Source: an uncultured Methanomethylovorans sp.
GTDB lineage: Archaea > Halobacteriota > Methanosarcinia > Methanosarcinales > Methanosarcinaceae
DNA: 17,382 nt
Direction of reading: 5' to 3'
NCBI GenBank assembly: GCA_937968035.1
Contig: CALBTS010000541.1
Span: forward strand, 1-17,382
This document shows positions 1-9,076 of the stretch, piece by piece. A program made the position numbers and the translations under genes. The stretch's first letter is position 1. Every line of letters starts with the position of its first letter. The notes under the pieces were generated by a model, which did no database searches, was not told the origin of the DNA, and saw only the letters and a list, made by a program, of their open reading frames with translations.

Positions 1-177
1 AATGAACCTTGTGATCTCAGCGATCTGCATGTTCATTAGCCTCGGATATGTTTCCCTGGGAAGTAACTTGCTTTTCATTGCACGTACACGTGCCGTAGTG
101 TATGCATAGTTGGAATGCCCTTGAGGCCGTGACTTCTGGGAATTCATCCCACGCTTCAATCTCTGCAACAGCCGCAT
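1..177 (-). CDS. ahaC: A-type ATP synthase subunit C (AtpC/AhaC), 5' part only
   Basis: Subunit C is the central-stalk adaptor that joins the A1 head's rotor to the membrane c-ring; in archaea it corresponds to V-ATPase subunit d. Only the first 59 codons are in the window. Translation begins at ATG 177-175 as [14 protein letters not shown] and continues through [20 protein letters not shown], which matches the conserved N-terminal stretch of this family ([17 protein letters not shown]). The frame stays open to base 1. A GGTGA ribosome binding site overlaps the stop codon of ahaE (185-189), and the gap to that gene is only 7 bases, so the two are translated together. The rest of the operon (F, A, B, D in Methanosarcina) should follow to the left of the window. 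Identification rests on motif memory and operon position. Confidence 0.9.
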   Translation of the reverse strand, partial: MRLLQRLKRGMNSQKSRPQGHSNYAYTTARVRAMKSKLLPRETYPRLMNMQIAEITRFI

Positions 178-184
178 TTAAGAA

Positions 185-736
185 TCACCCGAATAAGATG
201 TCAGATGTCTGTTTCAAAAACTGCTCGTTCACGCTTTTCAGGATCACATCATAGGTATAATCTAGACGGATGGTTCCATCCTCGTTCTCTATGACCACAC
301 CACCTGCACAATTAATGTTACCGGCATATTCCAGTGAGGATAGTTCCCTTACGAGTTTTTCTGATTTCGCATTGGAGTAAATCCTCTTACCTTTAGATTC
401 ATTGTTCATAAGGATAATTTTCAACAATTCCTTATCCTTAGCTTCCGGTAATGAAGAAATTACTTCAAAGGAACGATCATAAACTTCTTCAAGTGTTCCC
501 TTGCGTGCATTGAGCAAAGTGCGTTTCACTTCAAGATTTGCACTTGATATCTCTTGCTGCTTCATCCTTTTGATATCATCTTCAGCTTTTGCAAGACTTT
601 CGCCCATGATGCGCTTAGCTTCGTCTTTAGCTTCCTCGATAATATGCAAGACTTCAGCATCGGTCTCCGCTTTTATTCTGGACACCTCAGCATTGGCAGC
701 ATCCATGATATCTTTAACAACAGTTTCAAGTCCCAT
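185..736 (-). CDS. ahaE: A-type ATP synthase subunit E (AtpE/AhaE)
   Basis: Subunit E forms, with subunit H, the peripheral stalk that holds the A1 head still while the rotor turns. The 183-residue protein has the expected two parts: a charged, alanine-rich coiled coil in the first ~90 residues (EVSRIKAETDAEV, ISSANLEVKRTLLNARK) and a globular C-terminal half with GGVVIENEDGTIRLDYTYD, ending SDILFG, which is very like Methanosarcina AhaE. The frame is open ten codons further upstream (ATG at 766), but I chose ATG 736 because family members begin MGLExVVKDIM and because AAAGGTG (743-749) stands 6 bases before it. It lies between ahaK (48 bases upstream) and ahaC. Confidence 0.94.
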   Translation of the reverse strand: MGLETVVKDIMDAANAEVSRIKAETDAEVLHIIEEAKDEAKRIMGESLAKAEDDIKRMKQQEISSANLEVKRTLLNARKGTLEEVYDRSFEVISSLPEAKDKELLKIILMNNESKGKRIYSNAKSEKLVRELSSLEYAGNINCAGGVVIENEDGTIRLDYTYDVILKSVNEQFLKQTSDILFG

Positions 737-784
737 GCTCAACACCTTTAAAGAATTTAAGAGCAAATGTGCTCTTAAATCGGC

Positions 785-2964
<2,180 letters not shown>

Positions 2965-2972
<8 letters not shown>

Positions 2973-3291
2973 GGACCGCCCTCTCAAATTCTTTTATGAG
3001 GTTCTCTACTGCCTGATCGACTTTTGCCTTTGCATTCTTAGCTACAATGTTTGCTTCCTCTTTACCTTGTTCGATGATTTTCTGCTTTTCGGAAGCAAGC
3101 TCATGTTCTGCAGATCTGAGAGTGCTCTGAGCCGACTTATGAGCATCCACCTCAGCCTGTTTTATAATCTCTCTGGCCTCAACACGGGCTTTGGAAATGC
3201 GATCATTCTTCTCCTTAATGGCACCGTCCACCATATCCCGCGCATTGGTTTCTGCTTGTTTGATTTCTGATAAGATTTTATCTTTGGCCAT
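2965..3291 (-). CDS. ahaH: A-type ATP synthase subunit H (AtpH/AhaH)
   Basis: Subunit H pairs with E in the peripheral stalk. The 108-residue protein is highly charged and helical with no hydrophobic core segment (EIKQAETNARDMVDGAIKEK, then a long run of heptad-like A/K/E repeats), and ends VENLIKEFERAVHA. This length and coiled-coil character fit AhaH, and it is the first gene of the aha operon, as in Methanosarcina. A GAGG motif stands 8 bases before ATG 3291. Its last 8 bases overlap the start of ahaI. The call depends partly on operon position, because short coiled-coil proteins diverge quickly. Confidence 0.92.
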
Positions 3292-3363
3292 GCATAATCC
3301 TCATGCAAAGGTGATTACTAATTCGCTTGATGTGATAAGATACCCACTGTAATTGTAACTTTG

Positions 3364-3371
3364 AATATAAA
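3364..3371 (-). promoter_or_regulatory. Probable TATA box of the aha operon
   Basis: On the minus strand the sequence reads TTTATATT, a good archaeal TATA box. Transcription would start about 25 bases downstream near 3340, giving a ~50-base leader before ahaH. The 3292-3501 gap also holds two more AT-rich candidates further upstream (3401-3413 and 3422-3430), so there could be more than one promoter. Start sites are inferred, not observed. Confidence 0.5.
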
Positions 3372-3448
3372 GTATTCGGTTTCATGAGCCCCACCAAACT
3401 TAAATATTATATAATTCAATTCATATATATTGTGCAATATTGAAGTAC

Positions 3449-3472
3449 AAAAAGATATCAGAGGATGATATC
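3449..3472 (-). terminator. Hairpin plus T-run terminator after the radical SAM gene
   Basis: On the minus strand a perfect 7-bp stem (GATATCA / TGATATC, 3466-3472 with 3454-3460) and a 5-base loop are followed at once by TTTTT (3453-3449). It begins about 30 bases after the stop codon of the radical SAM gene and upstream of the aha TATA box, so it probably ends the ccmDE-prenyl synthase-radical SAM transcript. The stem is short and AT-rich, so some read-through into aha is possible. Confidence 0.65.
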
Positions 3473-3501
3473 CCAATGTAATGGACAACATCCTTTTTCT
3501 G

Positions 3502-4686
3502 TTAAGGCCTATCAAGCCGTAATGGCAATGAGGCATCTTTGGGGATAACATGAATGTATTTTTGCCTGAACCTCTGGTCCCGCATCCTGCAAAAATCTGC
3601 ATTCTTCCTGTACGCTTCATGTTGCCCCATCCGCTTCCAGATAGTATCCAGCCCTTCCTCCGCTATATTCCCAAAAGAGAAAGGAGTATAAGCACAGGGA
3701 AGAACATCTCCTCCCGCTGTGACATGCATCCATCTTCTGCCAGCGAAACAACCGAACTGATCAGGTCCCATGAAATATGGAAGAGCTGTCACTCTTGGAC
3801 CACTTGGCTTTGTGTTCTTTTCCTTCTGGAACCTTCCCAGCATCTTCACATCTGAGTCTGAAATGACCTCATCCTCGTGTTCCAGCCAACGCCCAACTGC
3901 AACGATCTCATAGATGGACAATTCATGCATGCCCAGGTTTTCAGCAAGCCCGTAGAAATCCTCAAGTTCATCGATGTTGTGAGGTGAAACAACTACGAAC
4001 ATATCAGCTAACATGCCTGCTTCCAGAGTATTCTTAATTCCATCTAAACTGTCCTTAAAAGCTCCCTCACGCCCTCTAACCCGGTCATGTTCCTCTTCCC
4101 GGGGACTATCAATACTTATATGCGTGGCATAAAGACCAGCAGCCTTCAGATCCTTCGCCCTTTCTTCTGTAAGCCTGAAACCGGAAGTAAAGCAGGTAAC
4201 AATAGCTTTGTTCTTGTCCACGGCCTTTACCATTTCAGGGAGATCATTGCGCATCATGGTCTCACCACCATCAATGGAAATATGGTAAGAACCAAGTTCA
4301 ATAGCCTGCGATACTGTACAGTTGATCTGCTCGATGGTAAGTTCGGTCTTTGTAACGATATCAGCAGCCCCACAGTGTATGCAATTATTAGGGCACCTGG
4401 AAGTGATGCCAATGGAAAACTGATCCGGAACCCTTTTTTTGAGAATAGAGCTTATTTCTGCACTGATGAGCCTGTTGAACACATCACCCGGTACAGGGGG
4501 GACCCACGTTGAAAAAACGATATTCTCATCATCTGCATATATAGGCTTCTCTTCCTGAAAGATACCATTGATCCTGCTGATAATTGGTTTAGCAATAGGA
4601 TTTAATGGCCCTTCACTTTCAAGCACTACTTTCCCATTCTCGATACCAGCATCTATTCTGATAACCGATCTATCGTATACTCGCAT
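3502..4686 (-). CDS. Radical SAM protein with C-terminal twitch-like domain, substrate unknown
   Basis: This is a radical S-adenosylmethionine enzyme of 394 residues. An N-terminal ~90-residue domain that I do not recognise precedes the barrel. The [4Fe-4S] cluster motif CPNNCIHC uses Cys98, Cys102 and Cys105; the SAM-binding motif is GGET (140-143), where GGEP is commoner. Near the C-terminus CFAGRRWMHVTAGGDVLPC (313-331) fits the C-x(9-15)-G-x4-C twitch/SPASM signature, with another cysteine at 366, so one auxiliary cluster is plausible. AGGTGA stands 4 bases before ATG 4686. The gene follows the prenyl synthase by 33 bases and closes the ccmD-ccmE-prenyl synthase unit. That setting suggests, without proving, a role in methanophenazine or cytochrome maturation. 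It is not clearly AhbC or AhbD, because the family-specific cysteine-rich C-terminus seen in the 6325-7455 protein is absent. Confidence 0.85.
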   Translation of the reverse strand: MRVYDRSVIRIDAGIENGKVVLESEGPLNPIAKPIISRINGIFQEEKPIYADDENIVFSTWVPPVPGDVFNRLISAEISSILKKRVPDQFSIGITSRCPNNCIHCGAADIVTKTELTIEQINCTVSQAIELGSYHISIDGGETMMRNDLPEMVKAVDKNKAIVTCFTSGFRLTEERAKDLKAAGLYATHISIDSPREEEHDRVRGREGAFKDSLDGIKNTLEAGMLADMFVVVSPHNIDELEDFYGLAENLGMHELSIYEIVAVGRWLEHEDEVISDSDVKMLGRFQKEKNTKPSGPRVTALPYFMGPDQFGCFAGRRWMHVTAGGDVLPCAYTPFSFGNIAEEGLDTIWKRMGQHEAYRKNADFCRMRDQRFRQKYIHVIPKDASLPLRLDRP

Positions 4687-4719
4687 CCATTCACCTGAAA
4701 TTTAAATTAATAGGAGATT

Positions 4720-5631
4720 TCATATCTTGCCCGGGAGCAGGTCAACTGTTATATAATCAGTTATCAGCAGCAATTTTTCCCTTGCAGGACATGGCCTGAA
4801 AGTGCTTAACAGGTCTTTGGCAAAACCCACATACCTGTAAACCTCTGCAATGGTCCTTTTTACTGCCTCTTCACGTCCCAGAGCACGATTGAATATCTGA
4901 GGTAATGTAACTGATTCTTGTGTGGACTTTTTGTCTTCAAGTTCTTCAAGGAACTCCAGAAGATCATCAACTATCTGGTATGCTATGCCCACATTCTCTC
5001 CGAATGCATGGAATCGCAAAGCTTCATCCTTACTGCATCCTGCGATATATGCTCCTATCGCTGCACTGGATGCAAAAAGAGAAGCTGTTTTTTTATTAAT
5101 GCAATCGAAATAGTTCTTCTGCCTGAATTCCTCGTTCACACTTTTTATATCTATCGTTTCCCCTTCAGCCATGTACATTCCTGCACTTCCGAACTCATAG
5201 ACTGCATCATGCCCATAGGAAGAGATGAGTGTTATCGCCTTAGAGATGAGAAAATCACCACAAAGAAGTGCCGCTGCAACTCCATATTTCTCATGGGCCG
5301 AAGGCATTCCCCTTCTTAGGATACCACCATCAAGAAGATCATCGTGGATCAGAGAAGCTGAATGTATCAGCTCAATGGCCAGTGCAGCATCGATACTCTT
5401 ATTCATATCTCCGCCACATACTTCTGTGGAAAGCATTAGGATGAGAGGTCTTATTTTTTTTCCACCAGAACTGCACACGTGATTTAAAATCTTCTTCATC
5501 TGAGAAGACTCATCCATCTTGTGGATAAGACCGGCAAGTGCTAGATTGATCTGCCTGTACTCCTCAAAATCCTCGACTCTCATCATAATTTTACCATATC
5601 CGCTATCTTGCTTTGCCCATTCAAATAACAT
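4720..5631 (-). CDS. Polyprenyl (probably geranylfarnesyl) diphosphate synthase
   Basis: An all-trans prenyl diphosphate synthase that condenses isopentenyl diphosphate onto an allylic primer. The 303-residue protein shows GGKKIRP (56-62, isopentenyl diphosphate binding), the first aspartate-rich motif DDLLD (97-101) followed by RRG (106-108), a KT pair (181-182) and the second motif QIVDDLLE (219-226), in which the last acid is Glu rather than the usual Asp. Product length cannot be read with certainty. From memory, the characterised C25 synthase of Methanosarcina mazei lies beside the aha genes, and C25 is the side chain of methanophenazine, so geranylfarnesyl diphosphate is the best guess. 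The start at 5631 shares a base with the ccmE stop (TAATG). In-frame ATGs at 5586 and 5583, preceded by GGATATGGT, are real alternatives. Confidence 0.87.
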   Translation of the reverse strand: MLFEWAKQDSGYGKIMMRVEDFEEYRQINLALAGLIHKMDESSQMKKILNHVCSSGGKKIRPLILMLSTEVCGGDMNKSIDAALAIELIHSASLIHDDLLDGGILRRGMPSAHEKYGVAAALLCGDFLISKAITLISSYGHDAVYEFGSAGMYMAEGETIDIKSVNEEFRQKNYFDCINKKTASLFASSAAIGAYIAGCSKDEALRFHAFGENVGIAYQIVDDLLEFLEELEDKKSTQESVTLPQIFNRALGREEAVKRTIAEVYRYVGFAKDLLSTFRPCPAREKLLLITDYITVDLLPGKI

Positions 5632-6011
5632 TACCCAGTATATTTAGATGGGCATCCCATCACTATCTGGTGCGCTTCTATCTTCTGAGCAGAAACCATG
5701 GTCCCGCTCAGACTGATACCCTGCCCTTCAGCAAAGCTTGCAGGCAAATCACCGGTATACTCTACCTGGATCTCAGAAACATGATCCTCCACATCTACCA
5801 GTAAAAAAGTAATAATGCCTGGTGCTACCTGTAAAGTCCCGTTCTTTATGTTGCCCATGGTATTGACCTCATTCCCTATATGTGATTGGGGATCATTTGT
5901 CAATTCGGATACCATTGAGTAACCCTGGGAAAAATCAACTCCCCACAGACCAATTACCGCAACCAATGTCACGAACAGGATAGCTACAATGGTTTTTTGC
6001 TGTTTTTCCAT
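5631..6011 (-). CDS. ccmE: Cytochrome c maturation heme chaperone CcmE, archaeal CxxxY type
   Basis: CcmE holds heme covalently on the outer face of the membrane and passes it to apocytochrome c. The 126-residue protein has one N-terminal membrane anchor (about residues 7-24) and a small OB-fold domain outside. The heme-binding motif at the extreme C-terminus is CPSKY (Cys120, Tyr124): the archaeal and Desulfovibrio-like CxxxY form in place of the usual HxxxY. The protein stops two residues later, so the long flexible tail of bacterial CcmE is missing. It follows the ccmD-like gene by 7 bases and overlaps the prenyl synthase by one base. From memory of published work, Methanosarcina matures multiheme cytochromes c with a reduced CcmABCE set. 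ccmA, ccmB and ccmC are not in this window. Confidence 0.9.
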   Translation of the reverse strand: MEKQQKTIVAILFVTLVAVIGLWGVDFSQGYSMVSELTNDPQSHIGNEVNTMGNIKNGTLQVAPGIITFLLVDVEDHVSEIQVEYTGDLPASFAEGQGISLSGTMVSAQKIEAHQIVMGCPSKYTG

Positions 6012-6018
6012 ACCTAAC

Positions 6019-6147
6019 TCAATTCCTGCCCACTTTCTTAAGTATGTTTATCTCACGTTGCAAATGGGAATAAGTCCTAATCATGCGAAGGATATATAAA
6101 AGTATAACTATCCAGGTTATAAAGAAGGCAACAACGAAAGCTTCCAC
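6019..6147 (-). CDS. ccmD: Small CcmD-like membrane protein
   Basis: A 42-residue frame read on the minus strand, starting with GTG 6147-6145 and ending in TGA 6021-6019. It is too short for most gene finders. It begins VEAFVVAFFITWIVILLYIL, which is one membrane helix (about residues 3-20), followed by a strongly basic stretch RMIRTYSHLQREINILKK. This single helix plus charged cytoplasmic tail at this length is the hallmark of CcmD, the small partner that helps release holo-CcmE from the CcmABC complex. A GGTG motif stands 5 bases before the GTG, and an in-frame stop lies 9 codons upstream, so there is no longer version from an ATG. It sits directly upstream of ccmE, which strongly favours the assignment. 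Sequence conservation is always weak in this family. Confidence 0.78.
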   Translation of the reverse strand: MEAFVVAFFITWIVILLYILRMIRTYSHLQREINILKKVGRN

Positions 6148-6324
6148 ATTAACACCTTTATTGCATGCTGATCATCTGTGAACAAATGCCCATACTTCAT
6201 AGTTACATGTCCGCGTCTTTAAGCAACACAACTAATTATTAATATGGGTTAGTGAGTATAGACACATCCTATTTAAGTCGATTGTCATAAGATATGGAAG
6301 TGCTAAAGACAGGCACTTAAATTT
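6148..6324. promoter_or_regulatory. Divergent promoter region between ccmD and ahbD
   Basis: This 177-base region holds no further gene that I can see. On the plus strand TATTTAAG (6270-6277) is a fair TATA box for ahbD, with transcription expected near 6300. On the minus strand TATTAATAAT (6235-6244) is a weaker candidate for the ccmD unit. Heme synthesis and heme delivery therefore leave from one shared region and might be regulated together. I see no clear operator palindrome between the two boxes. Confidence 0.4.
6298..6318 (+). promoter_or_regulatory. Hairpin in the ahbD leader
   Basis: AAGTGC (6298-6303) pairs perfectly with GCACTT (6313-6318) across a 9-base loop containing the only AGG upstream of ATG 6325. 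Folding would hide that weak ribosome binding site, so it could modulate use of the first start codon. A 6-bp stem can occur by chance. Confidence 0.3.
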
Positions 6325-7455
6325 ATGGATTTAATGCTGAAAATAAATGAAATCTTTGAGATCAATATGGAACAAAATATCGAGCCTTCTTTCAAACCTC
6401 CCAGATTAATTGCGTGGGAACTGACCGCTGGCTGTAACCTTTCTTGTAAACACTGCAGAGGGTCCTCCACTTCACAGATACCTGAAGGAGAGCTTGACAC
6501 TAAGGAAGCGAAACATTTCATAGACGAGATAGTGGAAATGGGCAATCCCATTTTGATCCTTAGCGGTGGTGAACCTCTTGTAAGAGGAGATGTCTACGAA
6601 CTAGCACATTATGGTACCGAAAAGGGACTAAGGGTTGTGCTTGCCACAAATGGTACACTTGTCACCGAAGAGGTTGCAAAGCAGCTTCTTGAAGCAGGCA
6701 TCAAAAGGGTGAGCGTAAGTCTCGATGGCGCTACTGCAAGTTCACATGACGATTTCCGCTGTGTTCCGGGTGCTTTTGAAGGTTCCATGAGAGGTATAGA
6801 AGCACTTAAAAAAGCAGGTATAGAATTCCAGATAAATACTACTGTTACAAAAAGGAATGTTGATGAGATACCCCATATCCTTAGAATGGCAGAGGATATC
6901 GGTGCAGAGGCTTTACACATATTTTTGCTTGTACCCACCGGCCGGGGTAAAGAACTGGAAAATGAAGAGATACCGCCTGTTGAGTATGAGCGTGTCCTTA
7001 ACTGGTTCTATGACCAGCAAAAAACAACACCTATCCAGTTGAAGGCAACATGTGCACCTCATTATTTCCGTATAATGCGCCAGCGTGCCAGGAAAGAGGG
7101 TATTGAGGTCTCGATCAAAACGCATGGATACGAGGCAATGACAAAAGGTTGTCTTGGAGGCACCGGTTTTTGCTTTGTTTCCAGTACAGGTGATGTGTAT
7201 CCCTGCGGATACCTTCCAGTGCTTGCAGGTAACATAAGGCAGCAGCCCTTCAGGGAAATCTGGACAGATGCACAGGTATTCAAAGACCTGAGAGATACTT
7301 CAAAATTGAAAGGCAAATGTGGCAGATGCGAATTCAAGAATGTATGCGCAGGGTGCCGGGCACGAGCTTATGCAGCTACTGGAGACTACCTCGCCGAAGA
7401 ACCATACTGTATTTACATACCCAAAAACGAGGACTCACATGATCCGGCTAGATGA
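6325..7455 (+). CDS. ahbD: Heme synthase AhbD (radical SAM, Fe-coproporphyrin III to heme)
   Basis: AhbD oxidatively decarboxylates two propionates of Fe-coproporphyrin III to vinyl groups, the last step of the siroheme-dependent heme route. The radical SAM motif CNLSCKHC uses Cys37, Cys41 and Cys44, with GGEP at 81-84. The C-terminal SPASM region is rich in cysteines (Cys276, 283, 294, 332, 335, 341, 344, 362), including CGRCEFKNVCAGCRARAYA and GDYLAEEPYC, typical of the AhbC/AhbD/NirJ group. Choosing AhbD over AhbC rests on position directly before ahbA/ahbB, the arrangement I recall for Methanosarcina barkeri, where ahbC is elsewhere. The 376-residue form starts at ATG 6325. ATG 6367 (MEQNIEPSFKPPRL, with GAG 6 bases before it) is an equally good and perhaps better start. 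It overlaps ahbA by 17 bases. Confidence 0.85.
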   Translation: MDLMLKINEIFEINMEQNIEPSFKPPRLIAWELTAGCNLSCKHCRGSSTSQIPEGELDTKEAKHFIDEIVEMGNPILILSGGEPLVRGDVYELAHYGTEKGLRVVLATNGTLVTEEVAKQLLEAGIKRVSVSLDGATASSHDDFRCVPGAFEGSMRGIEALKKAGIEFQINTTVTKRNVDEIPHILRMAEDIGAEALHIFLLVPTGRGKELENEEIPPVEYERVLNWFYDQQKTTPIQLKATCAPHYFRIMRQRARKEGIEVSIKTHGYEAMTKGCLGGTGFCFVSSTGDVYPCGYLPVLAGNIRQQPFREIWTDAQVFKDLRDTSKLKGKCGRCEFKNVCAGCRARAYAATGDYLAEEPYCIYIPKNEDSHDPAR

Positions 7456-7894
7456 AACAGATAAGAAACTGCTCAATCTTGTACAACTGGATTTTCCACT
7501 TGATGCACACCCTTTCAGGATACTGGCAGATAAGACAGGGATCTCTGAGGACGAAGTGATCAAACGCATGCAACGCCTTCTGGACGAAGGAGCTGTAAGG
7601 CGTATAGGACCTATTATAAACAGTAAAGAGACCGGTCGTGTAGGTACGCTTGTTGCGTTGAAAGCCCCGGAAGAGAAAATAGAACACATTGCAGAACTAA
7701 TAAATTCCTATCCTGAAGTATCACACAACTACCTGCGCCCCGGGGATTACAATGTATGGTTCACACTCTCCGCATCCAGCAGTGAACGCCTGCAGGAAAT
7801 ACTCGAGGAACTGAGGCAGGAGATCCAATGCCCAATGATGGACCTGCCAACCACCCAGCTGTTCAAAATAGGAGTTAAGTTCAAGATAAAGTGA
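7439..7894 (+). CDS. ahbA: Siroheme decarboxylase subunit AhbA (Lrp/AsnC-like)
   Basis: AhbA and AhbB together decarboxylate the acetate side chains at C12 and C18 of siroheme, giving didecarboxysiroheme. The 151-residue protein has an N-terminal winged-helix part (DETDKKLLNLVQ, then VIKRMQRLLDEGAVRRIGPI) and a C-terminal alpha-beta sandwich with VSHNYLRPGDYNVWFTL (95-111), the conserved H-x-Y-x-R region (His96, Tyr98, Arg100). It resembles an Lrp regulator, but the pairing with ahbB and heme genes marks it as the enzyme. The frame is open upstream to 7319, inside ahbD; ATG 7439 is chosen because GAGG lies 5 bases before it and homologues begin near MxxLDETDKKLL. Which of the two paralogues is called A or B follows gene order. 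Confidence 0.9.
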   Translation: MIRLDETDKKLLNLVQLDFPLDAHPFRILADKTGISEDEVIKRMQRLLDEGAVRRIGPIINSKETGRVGTLVALKAPEEKIEHIAELINSYPEVSHNYLRPGDYNVWFTLSASSSERLQEILEELRQEIQCPMMDLPTTQLFKIGVKFKIK

Positions 7895-7898
7895 TACT

Positions 7899-8363
7899 AT
7901 GGAAATGACAGATATTCAAAAACAGATACTTATCCTGACACAGGAAGGTATACCCATCACTTCATCACCTTATCAAGATATTTCACAACAGCTTGACATA
8001 ACCGAGGAAGAAGTTGTTAAGCAGATCAAGTTGATGAAAGAGCTGGGTATTATCAGAAGATTCGGCGCCTCCATAGGACATCGGGATATCGGCATCATTG
8101 CTAATGCAATGTGCGTCTGGAACGTTCCCGATGAAGATGCAGAAGATGTGGGTAGACTAATGGCAACCATAGATGATGTGACACATTGTTATGCCCGCCC
8201 CCGTCATCCGGGCTGGCCGTACAATATTTTCACAATGGTCCATTCGTATTCCCGTGATGACTGCCTGGCCATTGCCGAAGAAATATCAAAGCTTACAGGG
8301 ATAGATGACTATAAGGTCATGTTCAGTGAAAAAGAATTTAAGAAGATTGGCATAAGACTTTAG
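7899..8363 (+). CDS. ahbB: Siroheme decarboxylase subunit AhbB (Lrp/AsnC-like)
   Basis: Partner of AhbA in siroheme decarboxylation. The 154-residue protein has a winged-helix-like half (about 1-60) ending IIRRFGASIGHRDIG, and a ligand-binding half with ANAMCVWNVP and VTHCYARPRHPGWPYNIFTM (94-113). This H-C-Y-x-R plus WPYN signature is diagnostic of the siroheme decarboxylase / NirDLGH family and separates it from true Lrp regulators. It starts 4 bases after the ahbA stop, with only a weak GTGAT ribosome binding site overlapping that stop, so coupled translation is likely. A second ATG two codons in (7905) is possible. Confidence 0.92.
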   Translation: MEMTDIQKQILILTQEGIPITSSPYQDISQQLDITEEEVVKQIKLMKELGIIRRFGASIGHRDIGIIANAMCVWNVPDEDAEDVGRLMATIDDVTHCYARPRHPGWPYNIFTMVHSYSRDDCLAIAEEISKLTGIDDYKVMFSEKEFKKIGIRL

Positions 8364-8400
8364 TAACATCATAGATCCCGGTATAAAATAGGAGAATAAC

Positions 8401-9072
8401 ATGCCAGAGAACAAACGATTTCTTCCGCTGATGGTCGACCTGCACGGCAGAACAGTGGTGATCTTTGGCGGAGGCTCCGTAGGGGAAAGAAAGGCAGAAT
8501 TGTTCAGCGAATATGCAAATACGATTGTGGTCAGCAGAAATTTCTCTCACAGACTCAGTGAACTCCACGATCAAGATCTTGTAACCCTGATACGAGCGGA
8601 TGCAGGCACGCTTTCGGACAAAGATATCATAGAGCTGATAAGCGGCTCTTTTCTAGTTATACCTGCAACCAGTAACAGACAAATAAACGATAGGATCACA
8701 TCCATTGCAAGGTCCCTGAACATATTGACAAATCAGGTAGACATCATAGGCGAAATTACGATACCAGCTGTGATCCATAGAGGAGATCTTGTAATAGGTA
8801 TTTCCACTACTGGTTCAAGCCCGGCTTTTTCAAGATATGTCCGTCAGAAAATCGAAAAGGTCATTACCCCCGAATACGAACAGATGATAATACTGCAGAA
8901 CGATATCAGAAACTACCTAAAGGAACATGTGGAAGAACAAAAGCATCGCAGATCGATCCTCTGGAAAGTACTGGAAGATCCGATGGTCTGGGAAGATATC
9001 GCTGGATCATACGAAAAAGCGTATAAGAGAGCATATGATATAGTACAGGAACAAATCAATAAGAAAGATTGA
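8401..9072 (+). CDS. Precorrin-2 dehydrogenase (Met8p/CysG-N family; chelatase activity uncertain)
   Basis: This enzyme oxidises precorrin-2 to sirohydrochlorin with NAD+; bifunctional relatives also insert iron to give siroheme. The 223-residue protein has the short N-terminal lead (FLPLMVDLHGRTVVIFGGG), a Rossmann motif GGGSVGERKA (23-32), and the conserved TNQVD (110-114) whose Asp114 aligns with the catalytic aspartate of Met8p. Next come IPAVIHRGDLVIGISTTGSS and SRYVRQKIE, typical of the dimerisation domain. The C-terminal ~65 residues form the helical part. There is no SUMT domain, so uroporphyrinogen methylation must come from another locus. A GGAG motif (8391-8394) stands 6 bases before ATG 8401. 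I recall the M. barkeri counterpart as dehydrogenase only, so a separate chelatase may exist. Confidence 0.9.
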   Translation: MPENKRFLPLMVDLHGRTVVIFGGGSVGERKAELFSEYANTIVVSRNFSHRLSELHDQDLVTLIRADAGTLSDKDIIELISGSFLVIPATSNRQINDRITSIARSLNILTNQVDIIGEITIPAVIHRGDLVIGISTTGSSPAFSRYVRQKIEKVITPEYEQMIILQNDIRNYLKEHVEEQKHRRSILWKVLEDPMVWEDIAGSYEKAYKRAYDIVQEQINKKD

Positions 9073-9076
9073 TATC

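Noticed and set aside
185..766. Longer ahaE start at 766 adding ten residues
   Set aside because: The added residues are not family-like, and ATG 736 has a well-placed AAAGGTG and the conserved MGLE start.
3318..3620. 100-codon minus-strand frame across the aha promoter
   Set aside because: It overlaps the end of the radical SAM gene in another frame, then crosses a terminator and TATA boxes; composition is not protein-like.
6303..6551. Minus-strand frame of 82 codons opposite ahbD
   Set aside because: Antisense to the radical SAM motif region of ahbD, with no ribosome binding site or family resemblance.
7319..7894. Long ahbA form starting inside ahbD
   Set aside because: The first 40 residues are out-of-frame ahbD; ATG 7439 has a GAGG site and matches the family start.
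7439..8363. AhbA and AhbB as Lrp/AsnC transcription regulators
   Set aside because: They share the fold, but the HxYxR and WPYN signatures and the pairing within a heme operon identify siroheme decarboxylase.
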